Shown here: piece by piece, positions 41,851 to 50,668 of the stretch
Numbering within the stretch: the stretch's first letter is position 1
Layout: every line of letters starts with the position of its first letter
Source: Streptomyces luteolifulvus
Lineage (GTDB): Bacteria; Actinomycetota; Actinomycetes; Streptomycetales; Streptomycetaceae
Assembly: GCF_008806595.1 (NCBI RefSeq)
Contig: NZ_VZRB01000018.1
Location: forward strand, 112,837-176,836
DNA length: 64,000 bases
Reading direction: 5' to 3'
Translations under genes and position numbers: made by a program
Notes under the pieces: generated by a model
What the model saw: only the letters and a program-made list of their open reading frames with translations
Told to the model about the DNA's origin: nothing
The model's database searches: none

Positions 41851-44689
41851 TACGCGCGCGTGTGGCCGCCCCGGTGGGGCGGCCGAGGTCCGCCTCCAGC
41901 CGGGCCGCGGCGAGCTCGGCGGCGGTTCGGCTGTTGCGGGCGTCCGCCCCGAGGGACGCGAATACCCCGATCGCCTCCGTCGTCCGGGACAGGGCCTCCT
42001 CCAGCGCCGCGCGGATCGCCTCGTCCTCCGTCTCCTCGGGGGCCGAGCGGATGAGCAGATCGCCGAACTGGCGGTGTGTGTGTCCGAGCTCGGTGGCCAG
42101 CAGGTGCCGCGCCTCCTCGTCGTCCGCTGCGGCCAGTGCCGTCTCGCACTCCCGGACCGCTCCCGCCATCAGCTCCCGTGCCGCGGCGGGCCCGTCCCCC
42201 GTGCTCAGCGCGAGCCACGCGCGGGCGCGCAGCGACCGGACGAGGCCGTGGACGTCGCCGAGCGAGCGCCACAGCTCGCCCGCGCGCGTGTAGGCCCGGT
42301 CCGCCTCTTCGGGCAGCCCCGCATGCCCGAGGGACTCGGCGGCGAGATGGGCGAGCGTCGCGTGGTCCTGCTGTTCGGGCCAGTGCCGGGCGGTCTCGGC
42401 GGCCTGCAGCCTGCGCTCGGCGGCCGCGCGGTGCTCGCCGAGCTCGCTCAGGCAGTCGCCGAGCCACCACTGCGTCTGGACGATCGCGCCGTCGCCGTGC
42501 GTCTCGGCGGTCAGGTCGGGCAGCGCCGACTCCAGTACCTCCGCGGCCTCGGCCCACCGCCCCTGCCGCAGCAGGAAGCCGCCGAGCTGGTGCCGCGCCC
42601 AGGCGCCGAGCGTGGGCCCCTCTCCGGCCTCGTCGGCCCAGTGGGCGGCCTCCAGGGCGTGCTCGGTGGCCTCCTCGGACCGGCCCCGGCCGCCGACGAC
42701 CTCGGCGAGCTGCAAGTGCAGTTGTGCCCGTCCCGTCGCCTCCAGCTGCGGCCCCCCGTGCTCAAGGGCCGCCCGCAGCGCCCGCTCCGCCTCGGCGATG
42801 TCGCCGAGATGATGCGCGAGCCCGGCCAGCCGGGCCTCGTACTCCACCGCGAACCACGGCAGCCCCGCGCCGACGAACGCCGCCGCCGCCCGCGCGAACA
42901 GCTCCGCCGCCGTCTCCAATGCCCCGTCGCGCACCGCCAGATCCGCGAGCATCGCCTGCGCCTCGGCGGCCCGGGCGGCGAGCCGTACGTCGTCCCCGAC
43001 GTGGCCCTCCACCAGGGCCAGCACCTCGCGCACGGCCGACTCGGCGTCCGCAAGGACGGCCTCGTCGTCGGTGTCGTCGGTGTCATTGGAGTAGGCGGCC
43101 TCGTGCACCCGCCGCATCAGGATCCGCGCCCGGCTCATCAGCACGGACGCGGTCTGCCGTACGCCCGTGCCGTCCTCGGCGTAGAGCGCCAGGACGCTGT
43201 CGTAGGGCTCGGCCACGGCCGCCAGCGCCTCGTCCACCCGCCCCGCCAGTGCGCGTATGTACGCCGCACGCGTGCGTGCCGCCAGGGACTCACCGGGGTC
43301 GCCCGCCTCCGCGTACAGCTCGGCGGCACGCTCGAACAGCTCGATGCCCTCGGGGCCGCGGTCCATCGCGGCGTGGTCGGCGATCTCCGCCCGAACGCGC
43401 GCGTCGAGCTCGACGCCCTCCGCCGCCCGGGCGACCGCCGCCCACGCCTCGACGGCGTTCGGCCGGAGCGTGTCCGACAGCCGGCGTGCCTCGGCGAGCA
43501 GCGCGGCCAGATCCGCTTCGTCCGCCGTGGCCACGGCGGCGGGAACGGCCACGGGAGGAGGCGAGGCGGCCGTCCGCGCCGATCGCACCCCCAGCGGCAG
43601 CCGCTCCGCGAGCGGCCGCTGTCCCATCCGCGCGCGGGTCCGCTCACTGATGTGCGACGTGCCGTTGCGCTCGTCGAAGCGGGCCGCCAGCGCGAGCGCC
43701 TCCGCGCGCGCGTGGGCGGCGAGTTCCCGCGCGGTCCACGCCCGGCCGGCCGGACCGGGCACCTGCCGGTCGACCGGCCCCAGCTCGGTCAGCCGGTCCA
43801 TGAGCAGGGCCGTCACGGCCATGAACTCCAGCTTGCTGTGCGGATTGCCGTCGTCCGTGAAGTACGCCGGCCGCTCCGCGAGCAGCTCCAGACCGCGCGC
43901 CTCGTTGCCGGTCAGCGCACAGAACTCGACATGGTCCGCGTACGCGCCGCGCATGCTCTCCATGGCCCGTACGAGCCGGAAGCCCCGCAGATGGCTGGCG
44001 CGTGCCTCGTCGGCGCGGCCCAGCCGCAGCAGGGGAAGCAGCGAGGCCGCGAGCACGGTGTGCGGTTCATGGGCGCAGCTGAACTCGCCCTCCAGGACCG
44101 GCCGCCACCGTGCGAGCGCCTCGGTGTCCCGCCCGCGCTCCGCCTGCCACCAGCCCTGCCCGTGCAGCTCGCACGCGTGGCAGTCGGCCATGCCGTCCCG
44201 GTCGGCGGCCAGCCAGGCGCCGTACGCCCGCTCCGCCCGGTCGATGTCCCCGACATGGGCGGCCACGCTGAACTCGGCGCTGCGCACGGCCCGTTCGGAG
44301 TGCCCGGCGAGCCGGTAACGGTGCTCCATCTCGCCGAGCCACTTCTCGATGGAGGCGAGCGGCACATGCGGCTGGTCCAGCATGCCCGAGGACATCCACT
44401 TGAAGACCCAGTGCAGCGAGTGCACCTCGTACTCGTCGAAGTCCTCGGGCCGCTCGTCCCACAGGCGCAGCAGGCGCGCGAAGGGGACGAACATCTTGTC
44501 CTTCTCGGAGCTGTAGTTGTAGACCTTCAGCTGGTGTCCGAGCGCCTCGATCACCGCCAGCGGGATGTCCAGCCGCTCGGCCTCGGCGAGCAGTTGCTCC
44601 GCCCGCGCGTTGCGGGCCGGACCCTCCGGCTGCTCCGAGTTCTCCCCCATCGCCCGGCGCAGCGCGTCGAAGTCGGTGATCCCGCTCAT
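41744..44689 (-). CDS. Tetratricopeptide-repeat protein paired with HSP90
   Basis: 981 residues, ATG overlapping the stop of the HSP90 gene by 4 bases (ATGA). The N-terminal 330 residues are helical with WxxH/W-rich segments (LHWVFKWMSSGMLDQ, CHACELHGQGWWQAERG). From about residue 380 the protein is a long superhelix of TPR-like units, rich in Ala/Leu/Glu with recurring AEAERA, LGDIAEAERALRAAL and EEADRAYTRAGELWRSLGD patterns. No enzymatic domain is visible. By analogy with eukaryotic co-chaperones it should work with the HSP90 encoded just upstream. The C-terminal end (QTRRAEARQLLDDVTQQ) is the third copy of a 178-bp tandem duplication. Confidence 0.85.
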   Translation of the reverse strand: MSGITDFDALRRAMGENSEQPEGPARNARAEQLLAEAERLDIPLAVIEALGHQLKVYNYSSEKDKMFVPFARLLRLWDERPEDFDEYEVHSLHWVFKWMSSGMLDQPHVPLASIEKWLGEMEHRYRLAGHSERAVRSAEFSVAAHVGDIDRAERAYGAWLAADRDGMADCHACELHGQGWWQAERGRDTEALARWRPVLEGEFSCAHEPHTVLAASLLPLLRLGRADEARASHLRGFRLVRAMESMRGAYADHVEFCALTGNEARGLELLAERPAYFTDDGNPHSKLEFMAVTALLMDRLTELGPVDRQVPGPAGRAWTARELAAHARAEALALAARFDERNGTSHISERTRARMGQRPLAERLPLGVRSARTAASPPPVAVPAAVATADEADLAALLAEARRLSDTLRPNAVEAWAAVARAAEGVELDARVRAEIADHAAMDRGPEGIELFERAAELYAEAGDPGESLAARTRAAYIRALAGRVDEALAAVAEPYDSVLALYAEDGTGVRQTASVLMSRARILMRRVHEAAYSNDTDDTDDEAVLADAESAVREVLALVEGHVGDDVRLAARAAEAQAMLADLAVRDGALETAAELFARAAAAFVGAGLPWFAVEYEARLAGLAHHLGDIAEAERALRAALEHGGPQLEATGRAQLHLQLAEVVGGRGRSEEATEHALEAAHWADEAGEGPTLGAWARHQLGGFLLRQGRWAEAAEVLESALPDLTAETHGDGAIVQTQWWLGDCLSELGEHRAAAERRLQAAETARHWPEQQDHATLAHLAAESLGHAGLPEEADRAYTRAGELWRSLGDVHGLVRSLRARAWLALSTGDGPAAARELMAGAVRECETALAAADDEEARHLLATELGHTHRQFGDLLIRSAPEETEDEAIRAALEEALSRTTEAIGVFASLGADARNSRTAAELAAARLEADLGRPTGAATRARTVLEAYADTDDEAAQTRRAEARQLLDDVTQQAADQ

Positions 44690-46557
44690 CGGCGGTCGTC
44701 CTCCCGGGAGTCGGGGTCGCTGTGGGTGGCCCATTCCAGAAGGCCGAGGAACGCCCGGTTCAGCAGCGCGGAGTCGGACGGGCGCAGCGGGCGCTGCGCC
44801 ATCAGCAGGGCCTGCCCGTACAGGGACTCCGTGGCGGTGCCGATCAGCTCCGGGTCGCCGAGTGAACTGATCCGCCGGATCAGCGGGTTGAGATGGTTGA
44901 GCACCAGACGCGCGCGCGGGGCGCTGCCGCGCAGTGAGCCGAGGATGCCCGCCCACAGGTCGTCGGCCTGCTCCTCGGCCTCGGCGCGGGCCTGTTCGTG
45001 CCGGGCCGCCCGGTCGTCCAGATGCAGCGCGGGCACGGACAGCGGGTGGAAGGCCCGCAGGACGACATCGCAGCCCAGTGGGTCGAGCTTCGCCCGCGCG
45101 GCCGCCAGGAAGCCGGACAGGGCCAGCTCCTCGGCCGGGTCGACCGCGTCCAGGTGCGCGGTCACGGTGTCGGAGTCCAGCTCGGCGACCACGGTGCCGG
45201 GCCGCACCGACGGCAGCGCCTCGACCAGTTCGCTGTCGTAGGTGTAACCGCCGTTGATGACGCCGACTCCCTGCGCGGAGGCGATCGGCGCGACCTGCCG
45301 GTACTCCTCGACCGTCCGCGTGAAGTGCACCACCGGGTGCCGCTGCGCGAACTCCTCCAGGGACAGCCGCCCGTCGGTCGTCTCGAAGGGGAGCCACGGC
45401 AGCATCGTGCGCAGCATCTCCCGGTCGTGCCGCGCGAGGGACTTCACGCCCAGGTAGTGCACATGGAGGAAGGCCGCCAGCCGTTCCGGATCGCCCGCCG
45501 CGAGCCCGGTCAGCCACGAGCGAATCCTTTCGCCCAGTGCCTCCCGCACACCGGCCAGCATCTCGTCCTCGTACAGCGACTCGCGCGAGGCCGTGGGCCG
45601 CAGACTGTCCGTGTCGAGGACACAGCGCACGAAGAACGCCCAGTCGGGCAGCAGCTGTTCGGCCCGCTCGGTCAGCAGCATGCCCTTGAGATGGACGCGA
45701 TGACCCGCGCGCTGGGCCGGACTCACCGCCGACGGCAGGACGTACGCCACCCCACGGATCCCCGCGAGCGGAACGTCCAGGTCGATCGTGTCCAGCGGAG
45801 CGAAACCGAACAGGTCGTGGCAGTGGCGCGCCAGGGCCACCCGCCGCGTGGCGGGGCTCGGATACGGCCGGTCCCAGGGCGCGGGCAGGTCGGTGACCGC
45901 CTCCTCGCCGACGCTCACGTCGTACGGCAGCAGCGACCCGAAGTCCCGGGCCAGCGCGAGGACACGCTCCCCGGACAGCCACTCCCCGGCCCCGGCCCGC
46001 GCCACCAGGTGCACCGTGGTGCCCGGTTCGGGCCGGGCCTCGTCCGGCAGGGTCCGCACGGTGTACGAACCGTCGTCCGTCGCCGTCCACTCCACGGGCG
46101 CCGCACTGGGCGTGCGCGCGCTGCGGCTGACGACCCGGATCCGCTGGGCCACCACGAAGCAGGCCAGCAGCCCGATGCCGAACTGCCCCAGGAAGTCGGA
46201 GCGGACCTCCTGAAGGCCGTCGGCGCGCTTGGAGCTTCGCCCGATGGTCGCCAGCAGGCTGTGCACGTCCGACTCGGTGAGACCGATGCCCGAGTCCTCG
46301 ACGCGCAGGGATCTGCCCGCGCCGCCCACGCCCTCCTCGACGTGCAGCCGCACCCGCGCCGGGGCGTCGGGCTGCTCGGCCCGCCGGGCGGTGATGGCGT
46401 CCACCGCGTTCTGCAGCAGCTCGCGCAGATAGACCTTGGGACTGGAGTACAGATGGTGGGAGAGCAGGTCCACCAGGCCACGCAGATCGACCTGGAACGT
46501 ATGGGGTGACTGGGGTGACTGGGATGCCTGGGATGACTGTGAGGTCTGGGAATCCAT
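44686..46557 (-). CDS. HSP90 (HtpG-like) chaperone
   Basis: 623 residues, the normal HtpG length. GHKL ATPase motifs are intact: Glu and Asn in RELLQNAVDAITAR, Asp in VEDSGIGLTESD, glycine-rich GQFGIGLLACFVVA. The middle-domain catalytic Arg is in LRPTASRESLYEDE. The C-terminal dimerisation domain runs to LLEWATHSDPDSREDDRR and has no MEEVD-type TPR-binding end. The first 20 residues are an SQ-repeat tail (MDSQTSQSSQASQSPQSP) encoded by a 9-bp tandem repeat. It is clearly diverged from E. coli HtpG, and is translationally coupled to the TPR gene. Divergent from recG. Confidence 0.88.
   Translation of the reverse strand: MDSQTSQSSQASQSPQSPHTFQVDLRGLVDLLSHHLYSSPKVYLRELLQNAVDAITARRAEQPDAPARVRLHVEEGVGGAGRSLRVEDSGIGLTESDVHSLLATIGRSSKRADGLQEVRSDFLGQFGIGLLACFVVAQRIRVVSRSARTPSAAPVEWTATDDGSYTVRTLPDEARPEPGTTVHLVARAGAGEWLSGERVLALARDFGSLLPYDVSVGEEAVTDLPAPWDRPYPSPATRRVALARHCHDLFGFAPLDTIDLDVPLAGIRGVAYVLPSAVSPAQRAGHRVHLKGMLLTERAEQLLPDWAFFVRCVLDTDSLRPTASRESLYEDEMLAGVREALGERIRSWLTGLAAGDPERLAAFLHVHYLGVKSLARHDREMLRTMLPWLPFETTDGRLSLEEFAQRHPVVHFTRTVEEYRQVAPIASAQGVGVINGGYTYDSELVEALPSVRPGTVVAELDSDTVTAHLDAVDPAEELALSGFLAAARAKLDPLGCDVVLRAFHPLSVPALHLDDRAARHEQARAEAEEQADDLWAGILGSLRGSAPRARLVLNHLNPLIRRISSLGDPELIGTATESLYGQALLMAQRPLRPSDSALLNRAFLGLLEWATHSDPDSREDDRR
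46502..46555. repeat. Six 9-bp tandem repeats at the start of the HSP90 gene
   Basis: Units of the form TGGGGTGAC / TGGGATGAC (plus strand) repeat six times from 46502, with decay toward the start codon. They encode the SQ(T/S/A/P) N-terminal tail of the HSP90 protein. Confidence 0.75.
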
Positions 46558-46723
46558 CGTGGCGGCGCCGGTGGGGGGACGGGGGACGGCGCGGGGTCGG
46601 GCGGTCCCATGTGAGGTGGTGACCGCGGGGATGGCCTGAGGCGCGTCATCCTATGGCCCCAACGAGCCGTCTGACCAGGGGTTTCCCGGTATGTATACGG
46701 CAATGTCAGTGTCGTGGTGTGCA

Positions 46724-49700
46724 ATGGATCTCGTGCCCGCACTGGAAGAACCACTGAAGAAGGTGCTCGGCCCCGCCACCGCGAAGGTGATGGCCGAGCA
46801 CCTCGGCCTGCACTCCGTCGGCGACCTCCTGCACCACTACCCGCGCAGATACGAGGAGCGCGGTCAGCTCACCCACCTCGCCGACCTCCCGATGGACGAG
46901 CACGTCACGGTGGTCGCCCAGGTCGCCGACGCCCGCCTGCACAGCTTCGCCTCCGCCAAGGCCCCCCGGGGCAAGGGCCAGCGCCTCGAAGTGACCATCA
47001 CGGACGGCAGCGGCCGGCTCCAACTGGTTTTCTTCGGCAACGGCGTTCACAAACCCCACAAGGAGCTCCTGCCGGGCACACGCGCGATGTTCGCGGGCAA
47101 GGTCTCCGTCTTCAACCGCCGCCTCCAACTGGCCCACCCGGCCTACGAATTGCTGAGAGGCACCGCACAGGACGCGGAGGACACCGTCGAGAACTGGGCC
47201 GGTGCCCTGATCCCCATCTACCCCGCCACCGCCAAACTGGAGTCCTGGAAGATCGGCAAAGCGGTCCAGACGGTGCTGCCGAGCGCCCAGGAGGCCGTCG
47301 ACCCCCTCCCGGACCCCCTCCGCGCGGGCCGTGGCCTGGTCTCGCTCCCCGAGGCCCTCCTCAAGATCCACCGCCCGCACACCAAGGCGGACATCGACGA
47401 CGCCCGCTCCCGCCTCAAGTGGGACGAGGCCTTCGTCCTCCAGGTGGCCCTGGCCCGGCGCCGCCACGCCGACGCCCAACTCCCCGCGGTCGCACGCAGA
47501 CCCAGGCCGGGCGGCCTCCTCACCGCCTTCGACGACCGACTCCCCTTCACCCTCACCGAGGGCCAGCGCAAGGTCTCCAAGGAGATCTTCGACGACCTCG
47601 CCACGGAACATCCGATGCACCGCCTGCTCCAGGGGGAGGTGGGTTCGGGCAAGGCCCAGCCTCTCGACTCGCTCGTGCTCACACCGGCCGGCTTCCGTCG
47701 CATGGGGGACCTGAGCGTGAGGGACGAAGTTGTGGTGCCGGACGGGGAGGTCGCGCTGATCGACGGTGTCTTCCCCCAGGGAGAGCGTGATGTCTGGCGG
47801 CTCGTCCTGTCGGACGGGAGCTCGGTCGAGTGCGACGACGAGCATCTCTGGATCGTGGGCACGAGGCGCGGGTGGCACCGCGGCGAGGCGCCCAAGATCA
47901 TGACCACCCGGGAGATTCGCCTCGACACCTTCGACGCCGACGGATCGTCGAAGTGGTATCTCCCGGCGGCCACCGCGGTCGATCTCGGAGACGACTCCGG
48001 GCTTCCGTTCGATCCGTATCTGCTGGGCCTCCTCCTGGGGGAGGGCTCGTTCCGGCACCACGTGCGCCTGTCCGCGATCGACGACGAGATCCACGACTTC
48101 GTGGCGACGGCCGTGGCGCCTGAATGCCGCCTGGTCCCGGTGCCCGGTTCGCGGTGTGACGTCACGATCCAGCCGACACAGCACGCCCATGGCGTCCGGA
48201 ATCCTGTGATCCAGATCCTGCGTGACATGAATCTCTGGGGGGTGGCGCCTCACGGCACCTGCATTCCCGACAAGTTCAAGAACACCTCGATCAAGAACCG
48301 TCTCGCTCTGCTGCAAGGGCTCCTGGACACTGCCGGCACGGTCCATCGGGACGGTTTCAGCGTCTCGTTCCGCTCAGCCTCGAGACGGCTCGCGGACGAT
48401 GTCGCCTGGCTGGTGCGTTCGCTCGGCGGCCGGGCGCGGGTTCTGCCGAAGAAAGCCGCCTTCAGCGTTTCGGTGACCCTGCCTCACGAGTACGCCCCCT
48501 TCAGACTCACCCCCAAGGCAGAACGGGTCCGTCCACGGCCGAAGGACCACACCGTCCGGCGCGGAATCCGGGCAGTCGAATACGTGGGGCGAAAGCCCGT
48601 CCAGTGCATCAGCGTCGCCCACCCGAGTCATGCCTACGTCACCGACAACTTCACGGTGACCCACAACACGATGGTGGCCCTGCGCGCGATGCTCGCCGTG
48701 GTCGACGCCGACGGGCAGGCCGCCCTGCTCGCGCCCACCGAAGTGCTCGCCCAGCAGCATCACCGGTCGGTGGTGGAGATGATGGGGGAGCTGGCCGAGG
48801 GCGGGATGCTCGGCGGGGCCGAGCACGCGACCAAGGTCGTCCTGCTCACCGGGTCCATGGGGGCCGCCGCCCGCCGTCGGGCGCTGCTCGATCTCGCCAC
48901 CGGGGAGGCCGGGATCGTGATCGGCACGCACGCGCTGATCGAGGACAAGGTGCAGTTCCACGACCTCGGGCTCGTCGTGGTCGACGAACAGCACCGCTTC
49001 GGCGTCGAGCAGCGCGACGCCCTGCGCGGCAAGGGCAAGCAGCCGCCGCATCTGCTCGTCATGACGGCCACGCCCATTCCTCGGACGGTCGCCATGACCG
49101 TGTTCGGCGACCTGGAGACCTCGGTACTCGACCAGCTGCCGGCCGGCCGCTCCCCGATCGCCAGCCATGTCGTCCCGGCCGCCGACAAGCCCCACTTCCT
49201 GTCCCGTGCCTGGGAGCGGGTGCGCGAGGAGGCCGGCAACGGCCATCAGGCGTACGTCGTCTGCCCGCGCATCGGGGACGACGAGGACGACCCCAAGAAG
49301 GCCGGGAAGTCCCCCGAGGACGAGGCCGAGAAGCGGCCCCCGCTCGCCGTCCTCGACATGGCCGACCAGCTGGCCGGGGGACCGCTGCAGGGCCTGAAGG
49401 TCGAGGTCCTGCACGGCCGGATGCACCCGGACGACAAGGACGCGGTCATGCGCCGCTTCGCCGCCGGCGAGACAGACGTCCTGGTCGCCACGACGGTCAT
49501 CGAGGTCGGCGTCAACGTTCCCAACGCCACCGTCATGGTGATCATGGACGCCGACCGCTTCGGGGTCTCCCAGCTGCACCAGCTCCGCGGCCGCGTGGGC
49601 CGGGGCTCGGCCGCGGGCCTGTGCCTCCTGGTCACCGAGATGCCCGAGGCGAGCGCGGCCCGACAGCGCCTGAACGCGGTGGCGGCGACCCTGGACGGCT

Positions 49701-49948
49701 TCGAACTCTCCCGCATCGACCTGGAACAACGCCGCGAGGGCGACGTCCTCGGCCAGGCCCAGTCGGGCGCCCGCACCAGCCTGCGGGTCCTGGCGGTCAT
49801 CGAGGACGAGGAGATCATCGCGGAGGCGAGGGAGGAAGCGGTGAGGCTGGTGGCCTCCGACCCGGAGCTGACGGAACTCCCCGGCCTGCGCACGGCCCTG
49901 GACGCCCTCTTGGACGAGGAAAGGGAGCAGTACCTGGAAAAGGGATGA
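46724..49948 (+). CDS. recG: ATP-dependent DNA helicase RecG precursor, split by an intein
   Basis: 1074 residues from the ATG giving MDLVPALEEPLKK (GTG three codons later is also possible); removing the intein leaves 736, a normal RecG. The wedge/OB domain occupies about 1-270. The Walker A motif GEVGSGK|T is interrupted after Lys310 by 338 residues and resumes at TMVALRAMLAV. Then come DEQHRF (Walker B), TATPIPRT (motif III), and motifs V/VI ATTVIEVGVNVPNA and QLRGRVGRGSAAGLC. RecG regresses stalled forks and processes Holliday junctions. Without splicing the ATP site would be destroyed, so RecG activity depends on the intein. The gene heads toward rsmD-coaD. Confidence 0.95.
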   Translation: MDLVPALEEPLKKVLGPATAKVMAEHLGLHSVGDLLHHYPRRYEERGQLTHLADLPMDEHVTVVAQVADARLHSFASAKAPRGKGQRLEVTITDGSGRLQLVFFGNGVHKPHKELLPGTRAMFAGKVSVFNRRLQLAHPAYELLRGTAQDAEDTVENWAGALIPIYPATAKLESWKIGKAVQTVLPSAQEAVDPLPDPLRAGRGLVSLPEALLKIHRPHTKADIDDARSRLKWDEAFVLQVALARRRHADAQLPAVARRPRPGGLLTAFDDRLPFTLTEGQRKVSKEIFDDLATEHPMHRLLQGEVGSGKAQPLDSLVLTPAGFRRMGDLSVRDEVVVPDGEVALIDGVFPQGERDVWRLVLSDGSSVECDDEHLWIVGTRRGWHRGEAPKIMTTREIRLDTFDADGSSKWYLPAATAVDLGDDSGLPFDPYLLGLLLGEGSFRHHVRLSAIDDEIHDFVATAVAPECRLVPVPGSRCDVTIQPTQHAHGVRNPVIQILRDMNLWGVAPHGTCIPDKFKNTSIKNRLALLQGLLDTAGTVHRDGFSVSFRSASRRLADDVAWLVRSLGGRARVLPKKAAFSVSVTLPHEYAPFRLTPKAERVRPRPKDHTVRRGIRAVEYVGRKPVQCISVAHPSHAYVTDNFTVTHNTMVALRAMLAVVDADGQAALLAPTEVLAQQHHRSVVEMMGELAEGGMLGGAEHATKVVLLTGSMGAAARRRALLDLATGEAGIVIGTHALIEDKVQFHDLGLVVVDEQHRFGVEQRDALRGKGKQPPHLLVMTATPIPRTVAMTVFGDLETSVLDQLPAGRSPIASHVVPAADKPHFLSRAWERVREEAGNGHQAYVVCPRIGDDEDDPKKAGKSPEDEAEKRPPLAVLDMADQLAGGPLQGLKVEVLHGRMHPDDKDAVMRRFAAGETDVLVATTVIEVGVNVPNATVMVIMDADRFGVSQLHQLRGRVGRGSAAGLCLLVTEMPEASAARQRLNAVAATLDGFELSRIDLEQRREGDVLGQAQSGARTSLRVLAVIEDEEIIAEAREEAVRLVASDPELTELPGLRTALDALLDEEREQYLEKG
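47654..48667 (+). mobile_element. Intein (probable class 3) with LAGLIDADG homing endonuclease inside RecG
   Basis: 338 residues, from Ala1 (AQPLDSLVLTPAG) to His337-Asn338, followed by Thr+1. Residue 1 is Ala instead of Cys/Ser. Block B reads CDDEHLW with Trp66, block F PVQCISVAHPSHAYV with Cys318, and block G VTHN with Thr336. This Trp-Cys-Thr trio is the known mark of class 3 inteins, which start splicing from the block F Cys. The central part is a two-motif LAGLIDADG (DOD) endonuclease: YLLGLLLGEGSF (about 121-132) and LALLQGLLDTAGTV (about 218-231), with the acidic Glu and Asp both present. Insertion is between the Walker A Lys and Thr, a favoured intein site. The frame is intact throughout. 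Confidence 0.92.
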
Positions 49949-50054
49949 ACGGGAGCCACCCGGGGGCACGGGGCCGCACCGGACATGCGGCTACCGCCGC
50001 GCGGGCGCGACCAGCCACAATGAACGTGAAGCCGCCCACGACCAAGGACCCAAG

Positions 50055-50642
50055 ATGACCCGCGTGATCGCCGGCGCAGCCGGCGGACGCCGCCTCGCCG
50101 TCCCCCCGGGAAACGGAACCCGTCCCACCTCCGACCGAGCCAGAGAAGGACTGCTCTCCACCTGGCAGTCCCTTCTCGGCGGCCCCTTGGACGGCGAACG
50201 GGTCCTCGACCTCTACGCAGGCTCGGGCGCCGTGGGCCTGGAGGCCCTCTCCCGGGGCGCAAGCCACACCCTCCTGGTCGAGGCCGACGCAAGAGCGGCT
50301 CGCACCGTCCGGGAGAACGTCAAGAACCTCGGCCTCCCCGGCGCCGAGGTCCGCGTCGGCAAAGCCGAACAGATCATCCGGTCCCCGGCGCCGGCAGAGC
50401 CGTACGACATCGTCTTCCTGGACCCTCCGTACGCCGTCACGGACCACGATCTTCGCGAGATTCTCCTCACACTCCGCGCCGAACGCTGGCTCGCGACGGA
50501 CGCCCTCGTCACCGTGGAGCGCAGCACCAGAGGCGGCGAATTCCGGTGGCCGGACGGATTCGACGCGATCAGGGCCCGTCGCTACGGCGAGGGAACGTTT
50601 TGGTACGGTCGCGCCGCCTCTACGTGCGAAGACGCACGATGA
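50055..50642 (+). CDS. rsmD: 16S rRNA (guanine(966)-N(2))-methyltransferase
   Basis: 195 residues, ATG start. SAM-binding motif VLDLYAGSGAVGLEALSRG and catalytic DPPY (IVFLDPPYAV) identify RsmD. N-terminal RVIAGAAGGRRLAVPPGNGTRPTSDRAREGLLS is the family start motif. It methylates G966 of 16S rRNA. The stop is followed closely by coaD, usual neighbours in actinobacteria. Confidence 0.94.
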   Translation: MTRVIAGAAGGRRLAVPPGNGTRPTSDRAREGLLSTWQSLLGGPLDGERVLDLYAGSGAVGLEALSRGASHTLLVEADARAARTVRENVKNLGLPGAEVRVGKAEQIIRSPAPAEPYDIVFLDPPYAVTDHDLREILLTLRAERWLATDALVTVERSTRGGEFRWPDGFDAIRARRYGEGTFWYGRAASTCEDAR

Positions 50643-50668
50643 CCGGACCGGAGAGCGAGGGATCACAA

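Noticed and set aside
40553..45241. 1562-codon plus-strand open frame over the TPR/HSP90 operon
   Set aside because: Composition is Arg/Gly/Ala noise; the minus-strand frames contain ATPase motifs, TPR units and a proper ATGA overlap.
41744..46557. Phage or transposon cargo carrying the HSP90-TPR pair
   Set aside because: No integrase, transposase, attachment-site repeat or terminal inverted repeat is visible, and base composition is like the flanks. Insertion remains an inference from gene order only.
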